From positions 62,001 to 126,000 of the forward strand of contig JAFDYX010000029.1 in assembly GCA_018267215.1 (NCBI GenBank): DNA of 64,000 nt, in the 5' to 3' direction. Made by a program: the position numbers and the translations under genes. Positions 47,181-55,134 of the stretch are shown here, in pieces. The first letter of the stretch is position 1, and every line of letters starts with the position of its first letter. A model generated the notes under the pieces. The model was not told the origin of the DNA. It saw only the letters and a program-made list of their open reading frames with translations, and did no database searches. This DNA is from Bacteroidota bacterium. Its GTDB lineage: Bacteria > Bacteroidota > Bacteroidia > Cytophagales > Cyclobacteriaceae.

Positions 47181-47810
47181 ATGAAAATATTAAGAGCAAT
47201 TTTTCTTTTCAACATTTTTATTTTTCAAGCAAACTGTCAATCGCCCAGCAAAGCAAAGACAGTAACTATCGATCCAAAAGAATTTGCCATTAAGGGGAGT
47301 GTAGTTAAAGCTTTGAGATGGAACGACTCACTTGGTACGAATACACTTATAGCTTGTCAATCTTCTCCGTACGATCAAAAAGGAGATGATCGAAAGGAAT
47401 GCATAGATGTTTACGGTTATCACTTCGTGTCAGATAAAAAAGGAAAATCTAAGCTCTGGGAAATAGTGGATACAGAATCCAACTGTTATAAGGACTGGGA
47501 TTTACTCGCGATGTTTTTCGTTGATGGGATATGCGTGACAGATTTAAATAAAAATGGAGTCTGTGAGACATGGCTTATCTATAAAACGTTGTGCACTACT
47601 GATATTCGACCAGCAAAGATGAAAATCGTTATGCATGAGGGAGAAACTCAATATACAATCTCTGGCCATAGTCGAGTTCCACATACAAGTGATACTTTTT
47701 TAGGAGGTGATTTTGAGCTCGACTCCAATTTCAAAGCAGCGCCACCTGTCTTTAAAGGCTATGCTAACCAACTATGGGAGAAATTTAAAGACAAACGTTG
47801 GGAAGAATAA
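47181..47810 (+). CDS. Exported protein, possibly M949_RS01915-type surface protein family
   Basis: 209 residues. The N terminus (MKILRAIFLFNIFIFQANCQS) is an export signal; the cysteine at about residue 19 could be a lipobox, though the preceding QAN is unusual. Mature part: VVKALRWNDSLGTNTLIA, a Cys-containing stretch, VTDLNKNGVCETWLIYKT (Ca-binding-like acidic loop), and a C-terminal VFKGYANQLWEKF. This resembles a Bacteroidota family annotated as M949_RS01915 surface polysaccharide biosynthesis protein, from memory and not checked. The gene stands alone between repeat copies 2 and 3, and looks more A+T-rich than its neighbours, so recent acquisition is possible. Confidence 0.65.
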   Translation: MKILRAIFLFNIFIFQANCQSPSKAKTVTIDPKEFAIKGSVVKALRWNDSLGTNTLIACQSSPYDQKGDDRKECIDVYGYHFVSDKKGKSKLWEIVDTESNCYKDWDLLAMFFVDGICVTDLNKNGVCETWLIYKTLCTTDIRPAKMKIVMHEGETQYTISGHSRVPHTSDTFLGGDFELDSNFKAAPPVFKGYANQLWEKFKDKRWEE

Positions 47811-47814
47811 AAAC

Positions 47815-47840
47815 GAAGCCCGCTGTTCGCGGGCTTTTTT
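47815..47840 (+). terminator. Intrinsic terminator
   Basis: GCCCGC, loop of 5, GCGGGC and six T's, starting 5 bp after the lone gene's stop codon. Confidence 0.88.
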
Positions 47841-47874
47841 GTTACGCTACATTTTCGAGAGATAAGACTGATCA

Positions 47875-47980
47875 TTGCTGTTCGACATGTTCCGAAGGGC
47901 ATGTCGAACGATAGATAAAGCGGATATTATAATCCGCGTTTAAAAAAACTACTATGGCTCAAGAGTGACTCGCCTGATTG
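47875..47980 (+). repeat. Truncated and diverged third copy of the repeat element
   Basis: Starts TTGCTGTTCGACATG and follows the left ~105 bases of copies 1 and 2 to CGCCTGATT, then ends. The hairpins are kept although bases differ: the left hairpin is a perfect GACATG/CATGTC form with a different loop, and the inner one is GCGGAT/ATCCGC. The right end is missing. Confidence 0.7.
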
Positions 47981-47986
47981 GGAAGT

Positions 47987-48027
47987 TGCCTATAGCCTAA
48001 ATTTAGATGCTGAATTTGGTATAGGCA
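47987..48027. repeat. Imperfect inverted repeat upstream of tRNA-Gln
   Basis: TGCCTATAgCCtAAATT pairs with AATTTGGTATAGGCA, with two bulged bases. It lies between the truncated repeat and the tRNA-Gln promoter. It may be a regulatory hairpin or a remnant of the mobile repeat. Confidence 0.5.
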
Positions 48028-48058
48028 TTTCCCCATTTCAAAAATAATCCTACCTTTG
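48028..48058 (+). promoter_or_regulatory. Promoter of tRNA-Gln (and perhaps prs)
   Basis: TTTC (48028-48031), 19 bp, TACCTTTG (48051-48058), 31 bp before the tRNA. No second promoter fits between tRNA-Gln and prs. Confidence 0.6.
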
Positions 48059-48089
48059 CGCTCCAAATTTTAGGATTTGGTAAGGAAAT

Positions 48090-48163
48090 TGTCCCGTGGT
48101 GTAATGGTAACACTGCAGATTTTGATTCTGCCTTTCTAGGTTCGAGTCCTAGCGGGACAACCA
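48090..48163 (+). tRNA. tRNA-Gln (TTG anticodon)
   Basis: Cloverleaf with acceptor TGTCCCG/CGGGACA, D arm GTGT/ACAC, anticodon stem GCAGA/TCTGC with loop TTTTGAT, T arm CTAGG-TTCGAGT-CCTAG, discriminator A. The CCA end is encoded (48161-48163), unlike in the other two tRNAs of this window. Confidence 0.96.
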
Positions 48164-48166
48164 GCA

Positions 48167-48190
48167 AAACCCGCCCTGCGGGTTTAATTT
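48167..48190 (+). terminator. Hairpin between tRNA-Gln and prs
   Basis: AAACCCGC, loop of 3, GCGGGTTT, then AATTTTAT. A short T-poor terminator; it ends about 15 bp before the prs ATG, so it could also act as a leader attenuator or processing site. Confidence 0.65.
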
Positions 48191-48200
48191 TATGTAAAAA

Positions 48201-49130
48201 ATGGCTGTTAAGATATTTTCAGGAAGCGCTACTACCTATCTGGCTGAAAAAATTGCCTATGCTTACGGTGAGCCGTTGGGTAAAGTAAACTACCAGCATT
48301 TTAGCGATGGAGAGATGTCACCCTACATCACCGAGTCGGTACGCGGCCATGATGTGTTTTTAGTGCAATCTACATTTGCCCCCTCTGATAACTTCATGGA
48401 ATTGTTGCTGATGATAGATGCAGCCAGAAGAGCCAGCGCAGAAAATGTAAACGTCATCATCCCATATTTTGGCTATGCCCGCCAAGACCGCAAAGATAAG
48501 CCGCGGGTAGCCATTGCCGCCAAGCTGATGGCCAACCTGATTTCGGCTGCCGGTGCCGACCGTATTATGACTTGCGATTTGCATGCCGACCAGATACAGG
48601 GTTTTTTTGATATCCCCGTGGATCATCTGGACGGCAACTTTATTTTCGTTCCCTATTTAAAATCTTTGCGCCTGCCCAACATCATGTTTGCTTCGCCCGA
48701 TGTGGGGGGTATCAAACGCGCGCGCAGTTTTGCCAAGTTTTTCGAAGCCGACCTGGCGGTTTGCGATAAACATCGCAAAGAAGCCAATAAAATTGACAGC
48801 ATGCGGTTGATCGGGGAGGTAGAGGGCAAAGACGTAATATTGGTGGACGACTTGGTGGACACGGCCGGCACCATCTGCAAGGCCGCTTCTTTGCTGAAAG
48901 AAAAAGGAGCCAAGTCTGTCCGTGCCGTTTGTACGCACCCGGTATTGTCGGGCAAGGCGTATGAAAATATCAACAACTCCGAACTTGAGGAGATCGTGGT
49001 AACAGACACTATTCCATTGAAGGGGGAATCACCTAAAATAAAAGTGCTGAGCGTTTCTGATCTGTTTGCTAAAGCCATTCGCAAAATCCATGATCATGAA
49101 TCAATCAGTTCATTATTTATCAGACTTTAA
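48201..49130 (+). CDS. prs: Ribose-phosphate pyrophosphokinase
   Basis: Makes PRPP from ribose 5-phosphate and ATP for nucleotide, His and Trp synthesis. 309 residues. SDGEMSPYITESVRGHDVFL near the N terminus, PYFGYARQDRK, DLHADQIQGFF and the PRPP-binding loop VILVDDLVDTAGTI are intact. Its start lies 37 bp after tRNA-Gln, so it is probably read from the tRNA promoter. rplY follows after 38 bp. Confidence 0.97.
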   Translation: MAVKIFSGSATTYLAEKIAYAYGEPLGKVNYQHFSDGEMSPYITESVRGHDVFLVQSTFAPSDNFMELLLMIDAARRASAENVNVIIPYFGYARQDRKDKPRVAIAAKLMANLISAAGADRIMTCDLHADQIQGFFDIPVDHLDGNFIFVPYLKSLRLPNIMFASPDVGGIKRARSFAKFFEADLAVCDKHRKEANKIDSMRLIGEVEGKDVILVDDLVDTAGTICKAASLLKEKGAKSVRAVCTHPVLSGKAYENINNSELEEIVVTDTIPLKGESPKIKVLSVSDLFAKAIRKIHDHESISSLFIRL

Positions 49131-49168
49131 TTTTTCTAATTTATTTTTAACCATAACTATTAACAATC

Positions 49169-49858
49169 ATGAAGACTATTGAGATTATAGGGTATCGAAG
49201 AGCAAATCTCGGTAAGAATGACGCCCAGAAAGTAAGAGAAGAAGGCCATGTGCCTTGCGTACTTTATGGAGGAGATAAACAAGTGCATTTTCACTCGCCT
49301 GTCATTTTGTTCCGCGACTTGGTGTACACCAACGAAGCACACTTTGTTCACCTTAACATCGAAGGCGAAGAGTGCCAGGCTATCATGCAAGAAGTTCAGT
49401 TTCACCCTGTGAGCGAAATTATTTTGCATGTTGATTTCCTGCGTATCAGCGAAGATCGCAAAATCAAAATGCAGATTCCGGTTCGTTTGGTTGGGCAACC
49501 GAAAGGGGTTGAAAAAGGAGGCCTCTTGGTAAGAAAACGCGCAGCCCTGAAGGTGTCTGCCTTGCCGAAAGATATGCCCGACCATATTGATATTGATTGT
49601 TCAGATCTGGATTTTCATCACGCTATTAAAGTAAGCGATATGAAAATTGCCAATCTTGAATTTTTAGACCCTAAGCAGGCGGCCATTGCCTCTGTTGAGG
49701 TGCCTCGTGCTGCTAAGCTGGTTGAAGAAACTGCTGCCGCTACCCCTGCTGAGGGTGCTGCTGCCGCAGGCGCTGCTCCTGCTGCTGCGGGTGCTGCTCC
49801 AGCCGCTGCCGATGCTAAAAAAGCTGAAGCTCCTAAAAAAGACGAGAAGAAGAAATAA
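49169..49858 (+). CDS. rplY: Ribosomal protein L25, CTC form
   Basis: 229 residues, binds 5S rRNA in the 50S subunit. The L25 domain (about 1-95: RRANLGKNDAQKVREEGHVPCVLYG) is followed by the TL5 beta domain (about 96-180). The last ~45 residues are an Ala/Pro/Lys-rich tail of near-repeats (AAGAAPAAAGAAPAAA, then KKAEAPKKDEKKK), presumably disordered. Downstream of prs, an arrangement widespread in Bacteria. Confidence 0.95.
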   Translation: MKTIEIIGYRRANLGKNDAQKVREEGHVPCVLYGGDKQVHFHSPVILFRDLVYTNEAHFVHLNIEGEECQAIMQEVQFHPVSEIILHVDFLRISEDRKIKMQIPVRLVGQPKGVEKGGLLVRKRAALKVSALPKDMPDHIDIDCSDLDFHHAIKVSDMKIANLEFLDPKQAAIASVEVPRAAKLVEETAAATPAEGAAAAGAAPAAAGAAPAAADAKKAEAPKKDEKKK

Positions 49859-49880
49859 TTGTAGAAACTTCCTCATCAGC

Positions 49881-49915
49881 AAAATCCCGTTCGGTTATCC
49901 GGTCGGGATTTTTTT
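49881..49915 (+). terminator. Intrinsic terminator after rplY
   Basis: AAATCCCG, 14-base loop, CGGGATTT followed by T's. It separates rplY from pth. Confidence 0.8.
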
Positions 49916-49964
49916 ATGTCCGGCTGCACAAACAGCCATGTAACAATGATATATTTGGTTTCAA

Positions 49965-50573
49965 ATGAAATACCTGATAGCAGGATTGGGCAACATAGGA
50001 GCAGAGTATGAACTGACGCGGCATAACATTGGTTTTTTAACACTCGACCGGATTGCCGACAACCATCAGCTGACATTTCGCACGGAACGATTGGCAGATA
50101 CAGCAGAATTAAAATTTAAGGGAAGGTATATTCATTTGATCAAGCCCAATACCTACATGAATTTGAGTGGCAAGGCCGTAGCATACTGGATGCAACACTT
50201 GAAGATACCTATAGAAAATGTTTTGATTATTGTAGATGACATTGCCTTGCCTTTTGGCACACAGCGATTGCGCACAAAAGGGAGTGCCGCAGGTCATAAT
50301 GGATTGAAAAACATAGAGGCTACGCTGGGCAGTTCTGATTACAGTCGACTGCGGATAGGGATCGGCAACAATTTTGCCAAAGGCCAACAAGTAGATTTTG
50401 TGCTCGGCAATTTTTCCGCTGAGGACTTGCAACTCTTGCCCACAGTGATGGACAAAGCTCAGGAAACGATTATGTCTTTTTGTACCATTGGTGCCGAGCG
50501 CACCATGAATTTTTTCAACACATCAGCGGCAAAACCTAAACCGGCTACCGGAAGCAAGCCGGATAAAAGTTAA
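49965..50573 (+). CDS. pth: Peptidyl-tRNA hydrolase
   Basis: Frees tRNA from peptidyl-tRNA that drops off ribosomes. 202 residues. GLGNIGAEYELTRHNIGF contains N10 and the catalytic H20; KPNTYMNLSG and VDDIALPFG, then GSAAGHNGLKNIE, are all family motifs. A short Lys/Pro-rich tail ends it. Confidence 0.96.
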   Translation: MKYLIAGLGNIGAEYELTRHNIGFLTLDRIADNHQLTFRTERLADTAELKFKGRYIHLIKPNTYMNLSGKAVAYWMQHLKIPIENVLIIVDDIALPFGTQRLRTKGSAAGHNGLKNIEATLGSSDYSRLRIGIGNNFAKGQQVDFVLGNFSAEDLQLLPTVMDKAQETIMSFCTIGAERTMNFFNTSAAKPKPATGSKPDKS

Positions 50574-50656
50574 GCGGTTAGTCGTTTGGCAGACAGATTC
50601 TCAACATTTGATTTTTTTATTTTGATGTTTTTTATTCAATATAAAATAACGGATAC

Positions 50657-51061
50657 ATGAAGGCATACCACATCATGGGCTGGGCGGCACGCATCATAGC
50701 AGCAGTAATTTTGTCGCAAACACTTTATTTCAAGTTTACCGCTGCCGAGGAATCAGTAAAACTGTTTAGTGCGTTGGGTGCCGAGCCGTGGGGCCGCATC
50801 GGTGTGGGGGTAATAGAATTGATAGCGGCTGTTCTTTTACTGATACCTGCTACGGTATGGCTGGGCTCGGTTTTAAGTATTGGTTTGATGCTGGGTGCGA
50901 TTGCTTCGCACTTGTTGGTGATTGGTGTGTGGCGCGATGATGGTGGCCAGTTATTTTATTATGCCCTGATCGTACTGGCTTGTGCCCTGTATTCTTTTTG
51001 GCAAAGCCGACAGCAAATCCCAGCCGTTATTAAAAAAATATTACCGCAACTGCTTCAGTAA
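50657..51061 (+). CDS. DoxX-like small membrane protein
   Basis: 134 residues, four membrane helices (about 8-26, 50-66, 70-90, 97-113). FKFTAAEESVKLFSALG and GVIELIAAVLLLIPATVWLG fit the DoxX/DoxX-like family; function generally unknown, sometimes linked to redox or quinone chemistry. Its 3' end overlaps the convergent gene by 21 bp. Confidence 0.8.
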   Translation: MKAYHIMGWAARIIAAVILSQTLYFKFTAAEESVKLFSALGAEPWGRIGVGVIELIAAVLLLIPATVWLGSVLSIGLMLGAIASHLLVIGVWRDDGGQLFYYALIVLACALYSFWQSRQQIPAVIKKILPQLLQ

Positions 51062-51808
51062 TTCGTCTGTAGCAGACAATAAAGCAGGCTGATCTTTTAA
51101 TAACGATTTTAAACTTTCGCCCAGGTAATTCGGAATGGCTTCGTTGTGCGAAATTTTTTCTTCCATGTCTTTCAATAGATCAATGACATCTTTTTTGGAA
51201 GGAAATGTCTCTGCCTCCAGTTTACTGCTAAATTGCTTGATGGCTGTTAATTTATTAATGTCTGCTTCTTTGAGCGCTGCAGTTGGTGCGGGGGTATTAC
51301 GGGTTTTAGCTTCCAGACAGGCGTTGTAAAAGTCAACAATGCGCTCCATATCACGTTTAGTAAAATCTCCTTTTTCAAAACGGTCTTTAATTTCAGGACA
51401 GTCACCCAAAAATTTTGATAACAGTTTTTTAAATGCAAGGTTAGGAACCTCCATGCCTTGCCCGTCTCTCTTTAAAAGATATTGACTATTCCATAAGTTT
51501 CCTTGTCCTTCCGAATTGAAGGCCAACAGGCTGAGGTAGCCATCTTTTATCTGTTTCATCATGCGGATACTATTGTCGTAACGCACCGCTCGGTATAATT
51601 GGTCGTCCATCTTCAAAGACTTTACCTGTGTGGATGGATAAGCGGTTTTTTTGCCGTTGTGCAGAATTTGTACGCGATCTATTTTGTCGTACGACAAAAT
51701 TCTGGCTTCCCCACGAATGGTGTCGCCTTTAAATAAGGCTACCCAATCATTTTGGGCATTGGCTGCAGTGAAAAAAAATAAGATTAACAGGCACAGGCTA
51801 TATTTCAT
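51041..51808 (-). CDS. Secreted protein of unknown function
   Basis: 255 residues with a clean signal peptide (MKYSLCLLILFFFTAANAQ). The first half is a small beta-rich domain (VALFKGDTIRGEARILSYDK, KTAYPSTQVKSLKM), the second half is helical and charged. The pattern is one I associate with conserved Cytophagales proteins of unknown role. No partner gene. It overlaps the DoxX gene by 21 bp at the 3' end. Confidence 0.75.
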   Translation of the reverse strand: MKYSLCLLILFFFTAANAQNDWVALFKGDTIRGEARILSYDKIDRVQILHNGKKTAYPSTQVKSLKMDDQLYRAVRYDNSIRMMKQIKDGYLSLLAFNSEGQGNLWNSQYLLKRDGQGMEVPNLAFKKLLSKFLGDCPEIKDRFEKGDFTKRDMERIVDFYNACLEAKTRNTPAPTAALKEADINKLTAIKQFSSKLEAETFPSKKDVIDLLKDMEEKISHNEAIPNYLGESLKSLLKDQPALLSATDELLKQLR

Positions 51809-52027
51809 TTTTTCTATGAATTAGTGAATACCAGCTTCTACTTTTCTTTTTGAGCCGGTTAAGCGGTAAAATTACTTTACTTTTTGTTAAAAGCCATTGC
51901 TATAATTTTTCTGCCGTTGTCATTTCCTTCTTTATCAGCAGTTAATATTTTTTTAACCCGTAAAGCAGCCGTAGCGCATATTGACTATCAATTTTTTTCG
52001 TGTAGCTTTTCGGTTTAATTTTTATGT

Positions 52028-55000
52028 ATGTGCCGTTTAGGGTGCCTGTCTTTATTACTTTTTTTTACTTTTAGAATCTTTGCACAGGAAAGTGTAGTGA
52101 GCCAAACCAATCCGGCATCTATTAAATGGAACCAGATCAATACGTCCCATTTCAGGCTGCTGTTTCCGCAGGGTTTTGATTCTCAAGCCCAGCGTATGGC
52201 CAATACGTTGGAAACCATTCGCGAGCCGGAAGGGAAAACAATTGGCGCTGTGCCCAGAAAGATATCAATCATCTTGCAAAATCAGTCATCTCTTTCCAAC
52301 GCGTTTGTTACGCTTACTCCGCGCAGAGCCGAGTTCTACGCTATGCCTTCACAGAATTATAATTTTGTAGGCAACAACGATTGGTTGAATATGCTAGCCA
52401 CCCACGAGTACCGGCACATGGCACAGTTTCAACATGCCAGGCGCGGCTTTAACAAAGTGTTGGGTTTTGTATTTGGCTACAATGTATTGGCGGGGTTGTC
52501 GTATGCCGCAGCACCTCAATGGTTTTGGGAGGGCGATGCCGTTGCTACCGAAACAGCATTTTCGCAAGCCGGACGGGGACGCATCCCTAATTTTGATTTA
52601 GTGTTTCGCACCAATCTGCAAGAAGGACGTACTTTTAATTACCATAAGCAATACTTGGAGTCGTACAAAAACAATATCCCCAACTGGTATGTGCTGGGCT
52701 ATCACATGGTATCATATCTGCGCAAGAAAACCAACGATCCTTTTATATGGGAGAAAGTAACGGCACGAGCATGGAATGTGCCCTTCATTCCGTTCCGCTT
52801 TTCGTCAGCATTGAAAAAAGAAACCGGGATGACGGTAACGCGGCTTTATAAAAACATGGCTGCGGATTTACAAAAAGAATGGAAAGCCGGGCAAGACACG
52901 TTGAAGCTTACACCTTTCGAAAAAATAAACCAGCGCACCGGCAAAGCTTACACCGATTATCTGTTTCCGCAGGAACTGGAAGATGGCAGTGTGCTGGTAC
53001 AGAAATCTGGCATTGGCGACATACCCACGCTGGTGGCTATCAAAAACGGAAAAGAGAAAAATATTTTTACACAGGGATTTATTAACGATGCGGCCATGCT
53101 CTCGGCTACCCATAGCCGCATGGTGTGGAATGAATACCGGTTCGATCCGCGATGGCTGGTAAGGAATTATTCGGTGATAGTGGGGTACGACATAGGCGTG
53201 GGTAAGCGTCAGGTGCTGAGTTCTAAATCGCGCTATGCAGCAGCAGCCATTTCGCCCGATGGTTACAAGGTAGCTACCGTAGAGACCTCGTTAGATTATC
53301 AGACTAAACTTATCGTGCTGGATTATTTCAGCGGAAGAATTCTTAAAACCTTTGATAACCCCGCTCAGGATTTTATTTCCATGCCGCGCTGGACGGAAGA
53401 TGGAAATGGGATCGTGGCACTGCTCACCAACAAAAAAGGAAAGGCAATAGTTAAATTTAATTTGACTGCAGAACCGCCCGTTCAGTTAACAGATTTTTCA
53501 AATGAAAACGTAGGCTATCCTGTTCCTTACCAAAAATATGTGTTATACAATTCGCCCGTCAGCGGCATTGATAATGTTTATGCGCTCGATACCGAAAGCG
53601 GAAACAGATTTAGAATTACCAGCAGCAAATACGGATGTTATAATCCGATGGTGGCCAAAGACGGGAAATGGATTTATTACAACGAGCAGGGCAGAGATGG
53701 TATGGATGTAGTGCGTATTCCGTTCGACCCTTCGACCTGGAAACAATGGACTCAAACAGAAATGCCAACAGCGAATTTCGGGCATTTGGTAGAGCAGGAG
53801 GGGCACCCGTCTGTGCTGAACAATGTTCCGCAGCAGACGTACGATGTAAAGCGCTACCACCGGTGGAAAGGCATCATCAACCCATATAGCTGGGGCGCTA
53901 CAGTCAACACATCTCTCACTACCGCATTTGTCGGTATTGCATCGCAAGACTTACTAAGCACAACGATGCTCAGTGCCGGCTATGCATACGACCGTACCGA
54001 AAGAACAGGAACATGGCAGGCTTCTATGAGCTATCAGGGATGGTATCCGATTATTGATGTAACGGTGAGCCAGGCCGACCGCAATGTAAATAAAGGAGAT
54101 ATCGTCATCGCAAAAGCTACCGGCAGCAAGCCGAATTACAATATCACACAGTCCACCCAAAATCTCACCTTCCGGTGGAAAGAGCAAAACGTGGAGGCAG
54201 GGATTCGGTTGCCGTTGCTAACAACATACTCAAAATACTATGGCAATTTTACGATAGGCAATGCCGTAGGTGCCACCCATATATCAAACTTTCTCAACTC
54301 CATTACAAATGATGGCCAACGGTTTGTACCGTTCCTGACTGTAAACGACACGATCCGTGGGTTTTATTATTTTCCTAGTTATCAATCTAATGGAAACCTA
54401 GTGTATAATCATTTCTCGCTGTCGGCTGTGCGGCTGCTCAAACAGAGCCATCGGGATATTAATAGTAAATTCGGACAAGAATTATTTTTGAATGTGTATA
54501 ACACTCCGTATGGTGGAGATTTTTCTGGTTCGCAGTTTTCAGTTTATGGGGTAACGTTTTTCCCGGGACTTTTCAAACATCACTCTTTGTGGGGCTATTG
54601 GGGCTATCAAAATTCACAGGTGGATCAACTGTTTTATTATGCCAACAGCAAAGGCACATCTATTATAGACCCCAATACTTACCAGTTTAGAAACCAAATA
54701 CCTTTGCCACGCGGAGGCTTGTCTATACCACGCTTCCAAAATTTCTATTCCATGTCGGCCAACTATACCATGCCGGTATGGTATCCGGATATAGCCCTTG
54801 GGCCGCTGCTTAACATACAACGGGTGAGAACCAACTTCTTTTACGACTATGGTTTTGGCAGCACACCCAATCCGTTGCGGCCGGTTTCTCAAGGTTACTC
54901 TTCCACGGGTATAGAAGTAAAATTAGATGTAAACGTTATGCGCTTGCTGCCACAACTGGATGTGGGCTTTCGTTACTCAGTGGGGCTGACACCCGCCACC

Positions 55001-55039
55001 ACCTTATTCGAAATCCTGGTCGGCTCCATCAATTTTTGA
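52028..55039 (+). CDS. Outer-membrane protein with gluzincin-like zinc site, beta-propeller and barrel
   Basis: 1003 residues. Signal peptide 1-20 (IFAQ). Residues 30-300 form a peptidase-MA-like domain: HEYRH at 126-130 and, 38 residues on, E168 in QWFWEGDAVATE, the layout of gluzincin metalloproteases. Residues about 310-610 carry TolB/WD40-like strands (AAISPDGYKVATVE, SMPRWTEDGNGIVALL, KDGKWIYYNEQGRDG). The last ~370 residues are rich in alternating aromatic strands typical of an outer-membrane barrel. The position of the second Glu in HEYRH fits a catalytic site. Probably a surface or periplasm-facing protease; substrate unknown. Confidence 0.8.
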   Translation: MCRLGCLSLLLFFTFRIFAQESVVSQTNPASIKWNQINTSHFRLLFPQGFDSQAQRMANTLETIREPEGKTIGAVPRKISIILQNQSSLSNAFVTLTPRRAEFYAMPSQNYNFVGNNDWLNMLATHEYRHMAQFQHARRGFNKVLGFVFGYNVLAGLSYAAAPQWFWEGDAVATETAFSQAGRGRIPNFDLVFRTNLQEGRTFNYHKQYLESYKNNIPNWYVLGYHMVSYLRKKTNDPFIWEKVTARAWNVPFIPFRFSSALKKETGMTVTRLYKNMAADLQKEWKAGQDTLKLTPFEKINQRTGKAYTDYLFPQELEDGSVLVQKSGIGDIPTLVAIKNGKEKNIFTQGFINDAAMLSATHSRMVWNEYRFDPRWLVRNYSVIVGYDIGVGKRQVLSSKSRYAAAAISPDGYKVATVETSLDYQTKLIVLDYFSGRILKTFDNPAQDFISMPRWTEDGNGIVALLTNKKGKAIVKFNLTAEPPVQLTDFSNENVGYPVPYQKYVLYNSPVSGIDNVYALDTESGNRFRITSSKYGCYNPMVAKDGKWIYYNEQGRDGMDVVRIPFDPSTWKQWTQTEMPTANFGHLVEQEGHPSVLNNVPQQTYDVKRYHRWKGIINPYSWGATVNTSLTTAFVGIASQDLLSTTMLSAGYAYDRTERTGTWQASMSYQGWYPIIDVTVSQADRNVNKGDIVIAKATGSKPNYNITQSTQNLTFRWKEQNVEAGIRLPLLTTYSKYYGNFTIGNAVGATHISNFLNSITNDGQRFVPFLTVNDTIRGFYYFPSYQSNGNLVYNHFSLSAVRLLKQSHRDINSKFGQELFLNVYNTPYGGDFSGSQFSVYGVTFFPGLFKHHSLWGYWGYQNSQVDQLFYYANSKGTSIIDPNTYQFRNQIPLPRGGLSIPRFQNFYSMSANYTMPVWYPDIALGPLLNIQRVRTNFFYDYGFGSTPNPLRPVSQGYSSTGIEVKLDVNVMRLLPQLDVGFRYSVGLTPATTLFEILVGSINF

Positions 55040-55052
55040 TTATACGGCAGCC

Positions 55053-55083
55053 TTTCACAATACTTTAAAATGAATTATTTTTG
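55053..55083 (+). promoter_or_regulatory. Promoter of the E2-hslV pair
   Basis: TTTC (55053-55056), 19 bp, TATTTTTG (55076-55083); 51 bp before the E2 ATG. Same -33 variant and spacing as the tRNA-Gln promoter. Confidence 0.6.
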
Positions 55084-55134
55084 ATGTTCGATAGAGAAAA
55101 CAGTAAATCATAAAATCTAAAATCATAAATCGAA

